64,000 nucleotides of DNA, from the NCBI RefSeq assembly GCF_000237925.1, contig NW_017386170.1, forward strand, positions 1 through 64,000. Reading direction: 5' to 3'. This document shows, piece by piece, positions 12,541 through 25,400 of the stretch. The stretch is from Schistosoma mansoni (Eukaryota > Platyhelminthes > Trematoda > Strigeidida > Schistosomatidae). A program made the translations under genes and the position numbers. Every line of letters begins with the position of its first letter. The first letter of the stretch is position 1. Under the pieces are notes generated by a model. It was not told the DNA's origin, searched no databases, and saw only the letters and a list, made by a program, of their open reading frames with translations.

Positions 12541-12963
12541 GTACTTGATGACTACCCGATTTCGAACTCTAAATACAATATGTTTATTTGTGCTCATCTA
12601 GTTCTGCTTGACTTAAACTGCATTATTTTATTATTGTTATTAATAATAATTATTTACTGAATAATTTGATTACAAAATGGACACTCTTATGAAATGATCC
12701 TCTCTAAACTAAGTAAAATTCTATTCTGTAGACTGAATTTTATAGTGGGCTGAAAAGTTCACAATTGTATTCACAATTTTCATCTAGAAAGAAAACATAA
12801 CTTCTGATGTACGAACGAACGATAATATTTTTCGTTCAATCAACTGTATACAGGTTCAAAAGAGATCTATATATATTATATTTAATTATCGAGAGATAAA
12901 CAAGTTTAAGGTGAACATATCTTTTACAATTACAGTTTCTGAATTTTGGGTTGTTCTTAAAAT

Positions 12964-13185
12964 TGCTCAGTGGTCGTCTAGAGGTTAAGCGTTCATGCGT
13001 GAGACTGAAGGTCTCGAGTCCGAGTCCCGTGTGTGGGATTGTGGATGCACACTGTTGAGGAATCCCATACTAGGACAAAACGGTCGTCCAGTGCTTCCAG
13101 ATTTCCAATGGTGGGCCAGCTGCGATCGACTCATGAATCTAACTATTAAAATCACTACAATCTCCAAAAATCCCCATTCTTATAT
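12964..13185 (+). repeat. SINE-B, 5'-truncated, with decayed hammerhead
   Basis: It starts in the tRNA-like head (TGCTCAGTGGTCGTCTAGAGG, B box GAGTCCGAGTCCC), passes through the ribozyme region (CACTGTTGAGGAATCCCATA, then GGACAAAACGGTCGTCCAGT) and ends in the usual tail. The leader is missing. Single changes in both cores (TTGAGGA, CAAAAC) suggest loss of activity. Confidence 0.8.
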
Positions 13186-13229
13186 AAAAATGACCAATAT
13201 GTAATGTCTACTTGAGTCAATTTACATGA

Positions 13230-13590
13230 CAACTGACATTGTGAGAACAAATATTGGTAAGCCATGGTGATTAAAATGATAATGTAATTACAAATCGAAT
13301 TTCTTGTTCAGTTAAAGACTGCACAAAATATATCGATAGCATCACAAGTAGTACAAATACAGAAAATTTACGGTACAACGTTTATAGAGCATTTGCGTAG
13401 ACTTTGCTTTTCAATGTGAAAACCATTGGCCTCGAGAAATCGTCGGGCTTGTAGAATAACAGTTTCTACAGTGGATAATTTGATGGTGGTACTGCGTACA
13501 ACTCAAACTCTTCAATTTGTATTTTAATAAATATCCAAAAATAAAATCAACTAAACTGGTGACCCTGGACGAAGCTAAAGATAACCTTTG
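13230..13590 (+). repeat. Possible LTR end followed by a primer-binding-site-like sequence (fossil)
   Basis: A segment with AATAAA-like signals (around 13525-13545) is followed at about 13556 by CTGGTGACCCTGGACGAAG. A TGGTGACCC start is typical of primer-binding sites used by many LTR elements, including tRNA-Trp-primed ones in flukes. No coding part is attached. This is suggestive only. Confidence 0.35.
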
Positions 13591-13834
13591 AATTAGCTGT
13601 TAAACTGATTGATAAACCAAAGTAAGAATCTTTGGCAAAACAGTGTTGGAACTTTAATGGGCACACTGTTTTGACATAAAATTTATTAGGTTTAAGATGA
13701 GTTCTTCCATCTTGAAATAAAGATGGTGGACCAAGAACTCATCCTTTTCAGGATGATCCAGTTTATTTCGCAATATAATCCAAGATCGTTTATCTAATGA
13801 GTGGCTGAAGATAGTTGAAAGAAAACTTTAGACC

Positions 13835-13985
13835 TTAGTTTCGTGCTAGTCGACACTTTTCAGTCAAACGTATCTGTAATCCTGAATGAAATGATGCTTC
13901 CCGGGGAAATCGAACTCAGCCACAGTACACGCGATGCTGAGTTACTTAGACTAGTCGCCGTAGTGTAACTTGATCGATAAGATTT
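13835..13985 (-). repeat. tRNA-like repeat (family C)
   Basis: The minus strand contains CTGAGTTCGATTTCCCCGGG and, upstream, a head resembling an A box. It shares order and spacing with 35970-36075 (AATGATG, a C/G-rich box, then a B-box-like run on the reverse strand). It seems to be a degraded SINE different from SINE-A and SINE-B. Confidence 0.35.
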
Positions 13986-15179
13986 GATTAGCAATAAAGA
14001 TTCAGAAAAACATGACACTGGTGGTCATTACTCGGTAATCATTCAATCGTAAAGTGTGTTCATCATTCAGTATCTCAACAAAATATTGACCTGTCCTAGA
14101 GTTCACCTTTAGTAAATGAAAAATAAAACAGCTCTTTACACATCGAGTATATTTCGAACAAGAACAAAGATACCCTTCGTATGTTTCAATATTCACATTG
14201 AATGGTGCAATCAGAGGGTGTTTGGTTTGAATCCCATGCTTCATAGGTTAGTTTATAGTGTTACTTATTAGATGAAATGTTCATATCACCATTTTTTTAG
14301 TTTTTATTAACTTCACTTTCTAGATAGCGATTCATTGAACAGCGTAGTATGGTTAAACCTTGCTTAAGTAAAGAAGTCTAGGAATGTTCTAAAATTTTTT
14401 ATTTTACAGTCATATAATAATTAATGACATGCTAACAGCTGAATCTTCGCTTACATGAAGCTCCCAGCATCAAACACGATTTGGTTAGAACTGATTCAAA
14501 GAAATGTTATTGAACTTGTTAACATACATTTAGTATACTATAAAAAGTACTATAATATTCAATCACAAAAGAATGTAGATTCCAACCGAAAATATAAATT
14601 AAAATGCAGTAATTATTCAGGGTTGATGAATAGATAGAAATGGATAGATAAACAGATAGATATATATGGCGGATATATAAGTAGACATAGCATTGTAATT
14701 GATTAACAGACATAAAGTTCGATAAATAGATAAATATAGCTAAGGCTCTTTTTTATAAGACAGAATGATAAAAGCAATAAGATATATGTAACAAAATCTA
14801 AATGAATAGTTTGAAGGTAATGAACCTATTTCTTTTGTCCGTATCTTCTTCTTTTAAACTTGAAAAACAAAGATAAGACATCCATATTGATAGTAATAGC
14901 TATGATCTGGTGAATATAAATCTGTATATATTAAAATTAACACACATCTAGTGATCATAAGAAAGCTGTCATTTGACTCTTCGACGTTCCATCTTATCAT
15001 GAAGGTTCAACTGAGTTCACGAATAGCACAACACAACATCATAGAGAACACCATCCCAGATATCTATAATTTGAGTTTAAAAGAAAGGACAAAAGCATTT
15101 GATTTAATGTATTTGACTTCATGTAGCTAATCTTAGTTATGAAGTATACCTAAATTCATTTTCCTATAAATTAAATAAA
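13986..15179. other. Region downstream of the tetraspanin exons, nothing firm
   Basis: Two open frames (14002-14244 minus, 14455-14637 plus) show no family motif and simple composition. The last tetraspanin exon should lie somewhere below 16.4 kb but was not recognised here. Confidence 0.3.
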
Positions 15180-15620
15180 TTTACTTATTTACTTACGCCC
15201 GTTATCCCTCATGGAGGAGCATAGGCCGTTCACCAGTATTCTCCATCTAATTCTATCCTGAATAATCCTTTCCAGTTGCTATTCATTCTTTTTATGTCTG
15301 CTTCCAATTCCCGGTGTAGTGTGTAACTTGGTCACCTTTTCCTATTCCCTTCAGGATTTAGCGATTGCTTCGTGATTCAGTTTGATGACTTCTGTAATGT
15401 ATGTCCTATCCACTGCCAAAGTCTTTTCTTAATTCCCTCTTCAGCTGGAACCTGGTTTGTTCTCTCCCACAGTAGGCTGTTGCTGATGATATCTGACCAA
15501 TGAACATTAAGTATCCTGTGTAGACAACTGTTTGTAAGTACTTGTGAGCTTTTGATGATAGATGTGGTAGTTGTCGAAGTTTCAGCTCCCTACAATAAAA
15601 CTGTTTAAGAGAAGTTTCTC
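15180..15620 (-). mobile_element. RTE-clade LINE, 3' terminal fragment, old
   Basis: The sequence is clearly related to 42603-43060 (for example GGAGGAGCATAGGCC, TTCTCCATC, CTTTCCAGTT, TCTCCCACAG) and, like it, starts on the plus strand with ACTTATTTACTTACG, the complement of a short TAAG-type tail. It is more diverged than the 42.6 kb copy, with no long open frame left. Above about 15600 the similarity fades. Confidence 0.8.
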
Positions 15621-16401
15621 GAATCCTATTAATAGTCTTTGTCTTGCCTAGATGCGTCTTGATTCGATTTGACTATAAATTCACCTCTGATTTCGCTTAC
15701 CCACACACATAGCTTCTCTGTTCCATTTAGCTCCATTTGCTTGTAACTTTATTTGTGCTATCCGCTAATAAACTGAAGTCGCCTCTTCTTATTGCCTTAT
15801 GAATTCAAACATCGTTGGGATTTATATAATGACGGTTATCAAGGTGATTGATTAAAGAAGCTAAGCCATTACCACCTCTACAAGGGCACTTGAAGAACAT
15901 ATTTTTTAGACAGATTAGAACTAAGTTATGCACGACAGTCTATTGTTGTTTAAATATGCATGAAAACTATACCACAACCGTTTCCTACTTTAGATGTGAC
16001 TGTCAGTATGATCTTGGTTAGTTTTATTAATGTATTTAAATCTAAAAAGGTCAAAAGTTCTATCAAGTCATTTTAGTGTTATTTTCGACTTGTCCACCTA
16101 GTTGTTGCAAATTTTTCTTTATAAAAGCAAAGTAAATATTCTGAACAGTTTTGGCTGCTCAGTTTGTTGAACCTCTATTTTTTCTATCGATGTATGAAAG
16201 AGTTGCTAATTGGAAACTAGTAAAAACTAGTTTCAGAAAAAAGTGTAATTCCCAAAATCACAGTATGTTGTTAAAATCATCAACATGGTGTTCAACTTAA
16301 TCACGGCAACAGGCTTTAATATGAATTAGACGAATAAATATGAATTATAACATAAATTTATCAATTAGATATTAAAATGGTTAGGTGAAAAATCAACTTA
16401 C
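15621..16401. other. Between LINE remnant and tetraspanin exon 7, nothing recognised
   Basis: AT-rich DNA; probably intron of the tetraspanin gene if its last exon lies further down. No acceptor with a hydrophobic TM4 tail could be picked out. Confidence 0.3.
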
Positions 16402-16485
16402 AAGAATCAAAGCGAAACTAATCCCGACTCCACATATTACAGATAAATTAGATCTGCATGCCTCCACGAGTACCTCATGACAACC
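16402..16485 (-). CDS. Tetraspanin exon 7 (end of large loop, start of TM4)
   Basis: It begins [13 protein letters not shown], the final loop cysteine pair partner and the short helix before TM4, and runs into [14 protein letters not shown]. The donor is GTAAGT at 16401-16396. The phase is 0 at both ends. Confidence 0.85.
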
Positions 16486-19400
16486 CTATCAATATATAAA
16501 TCGATAAGTAATGAAGTTGTTGAATTTAACGAAACTTTGAAGTAGAAATGTAATTTCGCTGAACATATCAAAACAACTTTATTATGCAACGAATGGATGA
16601 AATGACTAGTTTCCGGTATTATTCTCTAATTTTAACCCAAGACTATAAAGAATTATATTTCCCTATGACAGAGAAGCTTTAATAACTCAGTAAATATGTC
16701 ATGTATCGTATAAAACTGACAAACAAGCCATTAAAATCTAGTACCGAAGTTCTTCACATGATCGGTAAATCATGAAAGCGTCCACTTTACCAAAAACCTC
16801 TGAAGAAGAACAAAAAGCACCTCTAGATAAAGGGGTACAAGTATGCCTTTGTATTTTTTAGACTCATATCTCATGTGATTGGTTTAGTGAAATACTGGGC
16901 CATAGTAGAAAAAAATATTGTAAATCACTAGTTGGTACACGACTAGGATTTTTTTCTGCTAAACCAAGGAACCTGTTTATAGTTATGAGTTACTGTTGTT
17001 TTAGTCGCTACAAGATATGACAATAATTGATGAGTTAAAAAAAGCCTACATCACAGATCGATATCAATTGTGCATTTGTTGAAAATCAGGAAGGACTGAC
17101 TGCACAGTTGTTTCGTCTTCACTGTCCAATCACGACTCCGCTGAGCCAAAGAAGTCAGGATACTCAGGTTTCGTCCATTTGTACTGATGAGGAGTCCCAC
17201 GGTAAGACAGAACAGTTGTCCAATGCCTTCTAGCTTTCGGCGGCTGTCTAATCATAGTCAATCTTAATGCGAAATATGAAACTTGGCAATCTCTATAACC
17301 CCTCTATAATAACAGAAAAATCTCTAGCAACAAAAAAGCCCCATAAATCAACTGTTTGATACATTACTCATTAAAAAATATACACAGTGATTACTACACA
17401 TGTTTTAAATTTCCTTGTTTGGTCTCCCTTCTCGGCAAATTGTTTGTAGATAATTATTACATCAAAAGCAGAATCATTTGATGGTGTCACGATTTCTCAC
17501 AGTTACCTGTTTTTAACATCATTGAAATTTATATAATTTTGAAAAAGTTATTTGTCCACAAACAAACTGAATTATCAGCAAAGATGGATAGTGGCTAGCA
17601 GTGGAATCCACGACGCACGTTTCGCCCTATTTGGGGCTCGTCAGCTGGATGTACCTGCATCTCAGAGTTGATGTTCACTCTGGGACTCGAACCCAGTACC
17701 TTTCGCTTCAAACGCCATCGAATTATCCACCCAGCTACTGAGTCTTGATAGCCACCCTTTGCATGTTGCTTATATCATGTAATGTACTTGGATCATCAAC
17801 GTTTTACTTCAATGGAAAACATATAGTACAAAATGGATTACCATATTCTGAGTTAAAAATAAATCTGCATAAATTTATTTTTATTAATATTTTTTTGAAA
17901 CCCAATAAATTTCGAAGTACACCTTAGAATAATCAATGCTAATATAAGTCTAGTGTCCTATTAATAATCTATCTGTCTGACTATACATGATGCATTTATA
18001 CATGCATGTTTTGCTCCATTGTTCTATACCAACTTCTGTATTAGTTATTCAATGGTAACAAAGAACATTGAATTTTATTAAAAAAATCCTAAACTACAAT
18101 CAATAGACATGTACCTTTTAAAGTGTAGAAAAAATGTTAATCAATAAATTTTTACTTTATGGAAAGCAACTATGTTAATGTAAAATGTCTTTGTTTCGAA
18201 GATTGTATAAAGTAAGAATAATAATTATTATAAGACGATTGTATAAATAAGTCCCCAATTCATATGGGATATAATTTATGTTATGAATGAAATGTTGTTG
18301 TTCACTTGTATCTTCACATTGTTATTTTGGACTGCAGTTGATCAGTATCTTGTTGGCATATGTGCATCCTATGCGGACTGCCTCGATATTGCCTGAAATC
18401 ACAAGCTTTATAAGCAAAGATGAATAGTGGCTTGCAGTGGAATCCAGGACGCGCATTTCGTCCNNNNNNNNNNNNNNNNNNNNNNNNNNNNNNNNNNNNN
18501 NNNNNNNNNNNNNNNNNNNNNNNNNNNNNNNNNNNNNNNNNNNNNNNNNNNNNNNNNNNNNNNNNNNNNNNNNNNNNNNNNNNNNNNNNNNNNNNNNNNN
18601 NNNNNNNNNNNNNNNNNNNNNNNNNNNNNNNNNNNNNNNNNNNNNNNNNNNNNNNNNNNNNNNTCTCCGGCTGACGAATCCCAAATAGGACGAAATGCGC
18701 GTCCTGGATTCCACTGCTAGCCACTATCCATCTTTGCTTATAAAGCTTGTGATTTTAGGCAATATCGAGGCAGTCCGCATAGGATGCACATATGCCAACA
18801 AGATACTGATCAACTGCAGTCCAAAATAACAATGTGAAGATACAAGTGAACAACAACATTTCATTCATAACATAAATTATATCCCATATGAATTGGGGAC
18901 TTATTTATACAATCGTCTTATAATAATTATTATTCTTACTTTATACAATCTTCGAAACAAAGACATTTTACATTAACATAGTTGCTTTCCATAAAGTAAA
19001 AATTTATTGATTAACATTTTTTCTACACTTTAAAAGGTACATGTCTATTGATTGTAGTTTAGGATTTTTTTAATAAAATTCAATGTTCTTTGTTACCATT
19101 GAATAACTAATACAGAAGTTGGTATAGAACAATGGAGCAAAACATGCATGTATAAATGCATCATGTATAGTCAGACAGATAGATTATTAATAGGACACTA
19201 GACTTATATTAGCATTGATTATTCTAAGGTGTACTTCGAAATTTATTGGGTTTCAAAAAAATATTAATAAAAATAAATTTATGCAGATTTATTTTTAACT
19301 CAGAATATGGTAATCCATTTTGTACTATATGTTTTCCATTGAAGTAAAACGTTGATGATCCAAGTACTTTAGATGATATAAGAAATGCAAATGATGAATT

Positions 19401-22400
19401 CAGTGAACATTGAAGAAATTTATATTGTTGACTACTGAATAGAAAAAGATATTTATCTAAATAAATTAAGGGTTAGATAAATCATTGTCTTGATTGTGAA
19501 TAATCCAACAACTTTCCATCTATATCATAATAAATTCTAATATATGAAATTCTGATCATTAATGAATATGAAAACATTTGGGCAGTTTTAAAGTAATTAA
19601 CATAGAGGTTTGTTGGTTATCAAATTGTATAATTTACATTACAGATGGATGTTAGTTATATAATCAGCAAAAACTAGAAAGTATTGGACAGCTGTTTTAT
19701 CGCAATATGGGACGCCTCAACAATGAGCTTCTACAACCTCATCTGAGATTGAACACATAACCTTCAGGTCTTGCAACCATATCGTGTTAGACGTTAGACA
19801 TATAAACCATTAGATGCTGCCTCAGTGGTTTAAAGATCAAAAGCTTGTCGCAAAACTTGGAAGTTTCGGGTTTGATCGTTGGTTGAGTTGTAGATGTGGA
19901 ATCCGGAGTCCCATATTAAGATGAAATAGCTGCCCAGTATTTCATGCTTCACGACAATCACCTAACGTCAGACGGTGATATAAACTCTATCATAACAACA
20001 TAAACATAAAGTGGTTTTAGCTGAATAATCATTGAAACCCAGAAAGTATAGAACAACCGTTGTGTTGTTGGTTTAAGACATCACACGTAATCGTAAATGT
20101 TTATAGGGACACCACGTATACATAAATTGATAGCACGGTTATTAGCCTTTCAAGTACCGAAAATTCTTTGTTTGACTCCTACGTGCGGAGTCATGGATGC
20201 GTACTGCTGAAGGGACCTATAGTGAGACGAAACAACCGTCCAATGTTTCCGGGTTTTCAACGGTTGATCGGTTTGTGATCTTAATGATACTAGTTGTAGT
20301 AAAGATTTAGTTGATTAAAATTTTACAGACTATAAAAATGCTAGAAACGTATATACACAAGTATATAGTTTACAGGCACTCACATGTATTAATCACTAAC
20401 TAAATAGAATTCAAGAAGTATGTGACATAAATTAAATCAGATCAGCAAGAGTGGTAAAAACTTAGAAGCAAAGAAACTGAAAAACTTCAACTTTACTATT
20501 GCCCAGGGATTGCCTCAAATGAGATATTATGTAAAGTATATTTCTGTGTATCTCACACACTCGCTTGGGGCCCCTGTAGGGGTTACTGTCATTCCTGAGT
20601 AAAGCAGACTGATAGAAAGTAATGTTAGCAACCCCACTTCGCAAGAACGAATCCCATTGCAGAACCACTAACCAGCTACTTCTGTATAATATGGTGATTA
20701 ACAGCTATATGGCGAAAATTAGACAATTCCGCGAAATTTCAAACACAGAGATACAAAAAAGGGAAATTTCGCATCATTTCCCCATTACATGCGAAAAAGG
20801 AAACCTTTTGGCGCATTTCTCTATCATTTCCCCCTTAATATCTAACGGAATGTTCTCTTTATTTTCCCTCATGTTCGCCTTTATTTCTCCTTTATCGGTT
20901 GCTTGGGATTCATTTTAAACGATGATTGAAGTATAATTATCACACATTTTAATAAGTCAATGTCATAAGGAATATAACTCGAAACAAATCGATAAATACA
21001 TAATATTATTTTATCACTATACGTTTAACGGTTGTCTATGCAATTAAATAAAAGTTTTACATTCAGCAAACTATTACATCAAAATGGCGAGAGAAATTTT
21101 TAACTCAGAAGGGTCAGCTCAAAGAATCCAATTTCACCGAAAACAGTCACTTAAAAATATATATGATATAACTGTTAACATCGACTTTTTCTTACTGTCC
21201 TCTCCTTAATAAAGAACATTCCAGAACAATTTAAATATTCTGTGTGATAATCTGATCAGGTTTTAGTATTAATTTTTATCTAATTACAAAGTTTATCTTA
21301 AGTAAACAGTTAGTAAGTTACAAACTCTACTGTACACAATGACTTTTTGTCTTAATTAACAAATATTTGAAAGACAATTGACTATTTCTGTTGGAAACCA
21401 TAATGTCAAAATCATATGGTGTGATCTGTAATAAATTATAAACCAAAGCACTGAACGGATAATCAGCAAAGATTTCAACTAATCTGAGGTATACTAATTC
21501 GGGTTATGACTGAATGGGTCGGAGGTAATGTGTTTATCACGGGATCGAAATATTCTTATTGTAATCTATTATGAGATCCGAGTAGTATACTGCTTGAAAG
21601 CCATAAACCACAACAAAAAATCTATTTAGTGTACTCTAATCTCCAATGGTTCTCTGGGCGATGTTAATCTATGACGAAAACCATCTTCAATATTATGATA
21701 TATTTTTTGGACAAAATCTAATCATTAACTTTGTTCATAGAATCCATATAAATCAGTCAAACGCATTGTCCAAAGTCAAAATATTTTTATTACAATTATT
21801 ATGAAAAAATGTTCTAGACACTTTGCCCTAAAACTGTTCAAACAAATTTAGCTACTCTAAATAGATAATACAAGTTTTCTACACTTAAGCCATCCAAAAT
21901 GAAACTCGTATAAAAATATTCAAAGCAGTAGTTTTACAAGAAAAATATTCTACCTCGGGATGGATCTAATATCGGCCATTTTTCAACTAGACTATTACAC
22001 TTATTAAGAAGTTTTAGCTAAATGGTTGAGCTATTTGCCACAAGTTCGAGACTCGATTCATCTACTTTGATAGTCACAGACATGCTACATCATTAGCTGT
22101 TAAAAAAAACTTTGTTTTAAAATCCAGTTCATCATTGCGTATTTCATCTACGATTTCTAATCAATCTTTGTTCTATCTCCAATTCGTTACTCTAATGCGT
22201 TAGAAAAATAGTTGACATGATTGGATTTTTTTCATCACCACGTGATCTAACAACAGACATTGATTTTCTTTCATCCCACTCAATTTATCCAACAGGTTGG
22301 TTTATTTTTTGATTACTGAAAGTCATCCACTTTTATTTTAACTTAATATTTTGGTTACTGGTTTAACTGTTCAAAATGAAACGAGATTTATTACTACTCT

Positions 22401-25400
22401 TTGACTAGGGCTACCTAGTGAAAAATCTGAAGGCCGACTTTGTCAATAAGTTCTCTGATACCTTTTTGTGATGAGTTGTAGTTACCCAAACTAACAGCTG
22501 GTAGATAAATTTTAATCCATGCACACTGAAATTCACCGTTTGAGATCATTTCACATTCACTTAAGGTATTATTATTATGCTTTTTACCTACCCCAATAAT
22601 GCTGAGTCCTCTTAATCTGATATTGTACTCGTAACAACCAAAAGCCCCATACAAAATTCACATATTTCCAACACGCTAGTCAGAATATTAGTACAAAAGT
22701 TAGACATGCAGCTGAGTTATATATTAATAAGTCGATTAACTAGACAGTAAAAGGTATGGTAACAATTTCTTACTTAGAAGAGAGTTTACAAAGTAGACTA
22801 TGTAGAAATACCATAAAACTAATTGTTTAATCACTAAATGTTAAGAATATACATATTGGTTCATGCAACAACAAAAAACGCGTTAGGAGATTTAGTCCCA
22901 TGGTAGTCGTTAACCAACAATGGGTTCATACGCCACTTGTTCTAACAGGATCTTGAAACCCATGTGCATCATTGGTTTATAATCAGGGTTTCCCAACTCC
23001 CCTAGATGGATCCTCTATTACACCAACCCGGTTAAAGCACCAAACATTCGCTTTTCGTCCTCTCAATCTCGTAAACAAGAGCGATGCCGCGAGAAGGCAG
23101 TTAGTAGAATTTCTCTTGCAGTGGCTGTATACGCATAGCCATGTGGGAGCATTTTGAGGGGGAAAGCAGACTCTTTCAACACTCTCTGACGTACCAGTGC
23201 ATTTGAGGGGCATGTTTGTTGATATATGTACATAGTCCCTCAAATTTGATTTTGTTGAATAGTAAGCTTTCTACTGTACTTCTGACTTGTCATTATATTT
23301 TTTTGTGTTGGGATAACTGCTGAAGTGATGTGTGCCAGTATCCTGGCTTATCAAGTTCAAATCGTATCCTGTTTGTAGTAGAAGAATCGCAGTCTTTCAA
23401 AACTAGAAATCACCGAAGGCCTAATCGTTTTTAAAATTCAACAAAAGTCCATAAGTTTCAGTCTAATTTTATCTGAAAGGTTATTTAATCACTAATGTTG
23501 TATACATAATTAGTCAATCTGTTTAGTCAACCAATGTTAAATGAAATAATTTGTGTTTATATCGGTTCAAGTTAACTGAAACTATTTTATAACTAGAGAT
23601 ACATTCGCAAAATGAAAATATCTATCGGTTTAAAACAACAAAAATGGAAAGATGACTTACCCTAGAATATGATTGAATAGATTTTGTTACTGTACAACTT
23701 TTAGGTGGGGATCTTGTACCATAATCAGCTGCTGAAGTAACACCGCAACAACCAAACTAAGAAACAAAACAAAATATGAGAACAAATAGTAGAAAATTAA
23801 TAATAATTTACATTTTATATTCAAAGAAAAGAATAAACTTAATATTGCCATTTGATGAATGAATAGAGAGAGCTAGCTGATGGTTATCCGATAGTGAGTT
23901 TATAACTCAATGGACAAATTCTCTTCATTTTGTAAGCAAATGAAGTTAAAATATTACGTTAAAAATGGATGAATGGTTGCGCATGATCATGGGTCAATTG
24001 AAGTTTCGCATTAACACCGTTGGATGAAGGCTCAGTGTTCCGCGTGTGAGACTGAAGGTCTTGGGTTCAAGTCCCGCATGCGGGATCGTGTGTGTGCACT
24101 GTTGAGGAGTCCCATACTAAGACGAAATGGATGTCTATTGCTTCCAGGTTTTCAATGGTGGTCTAGCTGACATAGAATCATGAATTCAACTACTAAAAAA
24201 TCTACCTAATACATTTATTTCATACACTCATATAACGATAACTTCAGCCTAAAATGAATCACTTCATTTCATTTAAGAAAAGTGCTTATAGGATTCATTA
24301 TTGAACATCAATGAAGATAAGTGGTAGTTGGTTTTTATAAAGTTTCAAGCTGATTATTATGCAATATATTGTTAAATCAATATCCTACTTATAATACTAT
24401 AACATTGGCTTAATTTGTTCGAATAAGCTAATAAACAATGGATTTTACTGGGAACCAATTATTTCGAAATGTAGTATAATTATTTCACTCTTGTATGTTC
24501 AGTGTTTAATTAAAAGAAAACAGTAGGAGATTTTGATTATATAATATAATGCACAATTACTCCCTACTGAATAAAAATCCAAAAAACACGGTGTGGTGTA
24601 AATTTCTAAAAAAAGTAGTTCAAGTTTCTTCACACGTTTCTCAATACTTGTTATATCTATGTTGAGCATATATGATATCGGTTTTTCAATTTACAAATAC
24701 ATCGAAAATTTATAGGTCAACTAGGATATGGACAAGTAATTTGTATGTAAATATGTGCATTATGGAATCGATTCCAACCCTCTAGCCTGATGAAATGAAA
24801 AGAGGGAAAGTAAAATAAATGGACCAAAGTAGTGAGGTATTCCTATGAATTATTGTATTTAACTGAAAACAAAAGGAATGATAACTTTCAGGACTAATTT
24901 ATGTAATATTACTACGTATCTATTCTTATTGAATAATTACTAAGTAACTAGATCATATATTGTGATCCTAATAGCCTTGAGCATACCATTAACTTGGTAG
25001 ATATCTATAATATAATAGAATGACTGAACCTTAAAAACCAAACTAGACAACCGTCTTGCTCTTCTCCCAGTCAGGCTGCACTTCTTACTACAACAAAATC
25101 TAGATCATGAATGCAGTGTTTATCAAACATTTAATTAAGTTTAATTGTGATCAAATAATCACAACTAATTATAGCAAATCCTACACATATATAAGTCAAT
25201 TGAAGTGATTTTATTAATAAATAAATTCACTGAAAGATTCCTGCATGCTATGTCTTAAAAGTGTAACATGGAAATTATATTTGACAAATAATAAAATCAT
25301 TAAAATTCAGGTTTAATACTAAGCTATGAAATCATATTTTGCATAAAAATAACTTTATCTACATGGGAGTAGTAAATGAAATAAGCAACAACTTGTTCAT

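Larger units (their letters stand above)
18664..19365 (-). repeat. Right arm of large inverted duplication
   Basis: Reverse complement of 17786-18463, nearly identical. It keeps 24 extra bases at the gap side, including the first hammerhead core. Weak similarity continues to about 19391, then stops. Confidence 0.85.

Noticed and set aside
12990-13050. tRNA gene signals (A and B boxes) in many places
   Set aside because: They all belong to SINE heads with the same flanks; acceptor and anticodon arms do not pair, so no functional tRNA gene is called.
13680-13745. Imperfect inverted repeat GATGAGTTCTT / AAGAACTCATC
   Set aside because: Short arms with a loop of ordinary size; not tied to a SINE and plausible by chance.
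14002-14244. Open frame on the minus strand, considered as last tetraspanin exon
   Set aside because: It has no hydrophobic TM4 tail and no family motif, and overlaps no suitable acceptor.
18314-18724. Open frames crossing the N gap
   Set aside because: They are open only because undefined bases cannot give stops; the flanks are SINE-A.
20622-20918. 98-codon plus-strand frame in a GC-richer patch
   Set aside because: Repetitive, serine- and phenylalanine-rich translation without motif; the patch looks like repeat DNA with a tRNA-like piece.
22415-22654. 80-codon minus-strand frame that looks weakly coding
   Set aside because: No known motif, no splice partners, and it lies in a tetraspanin intron; length is within chance for this region.
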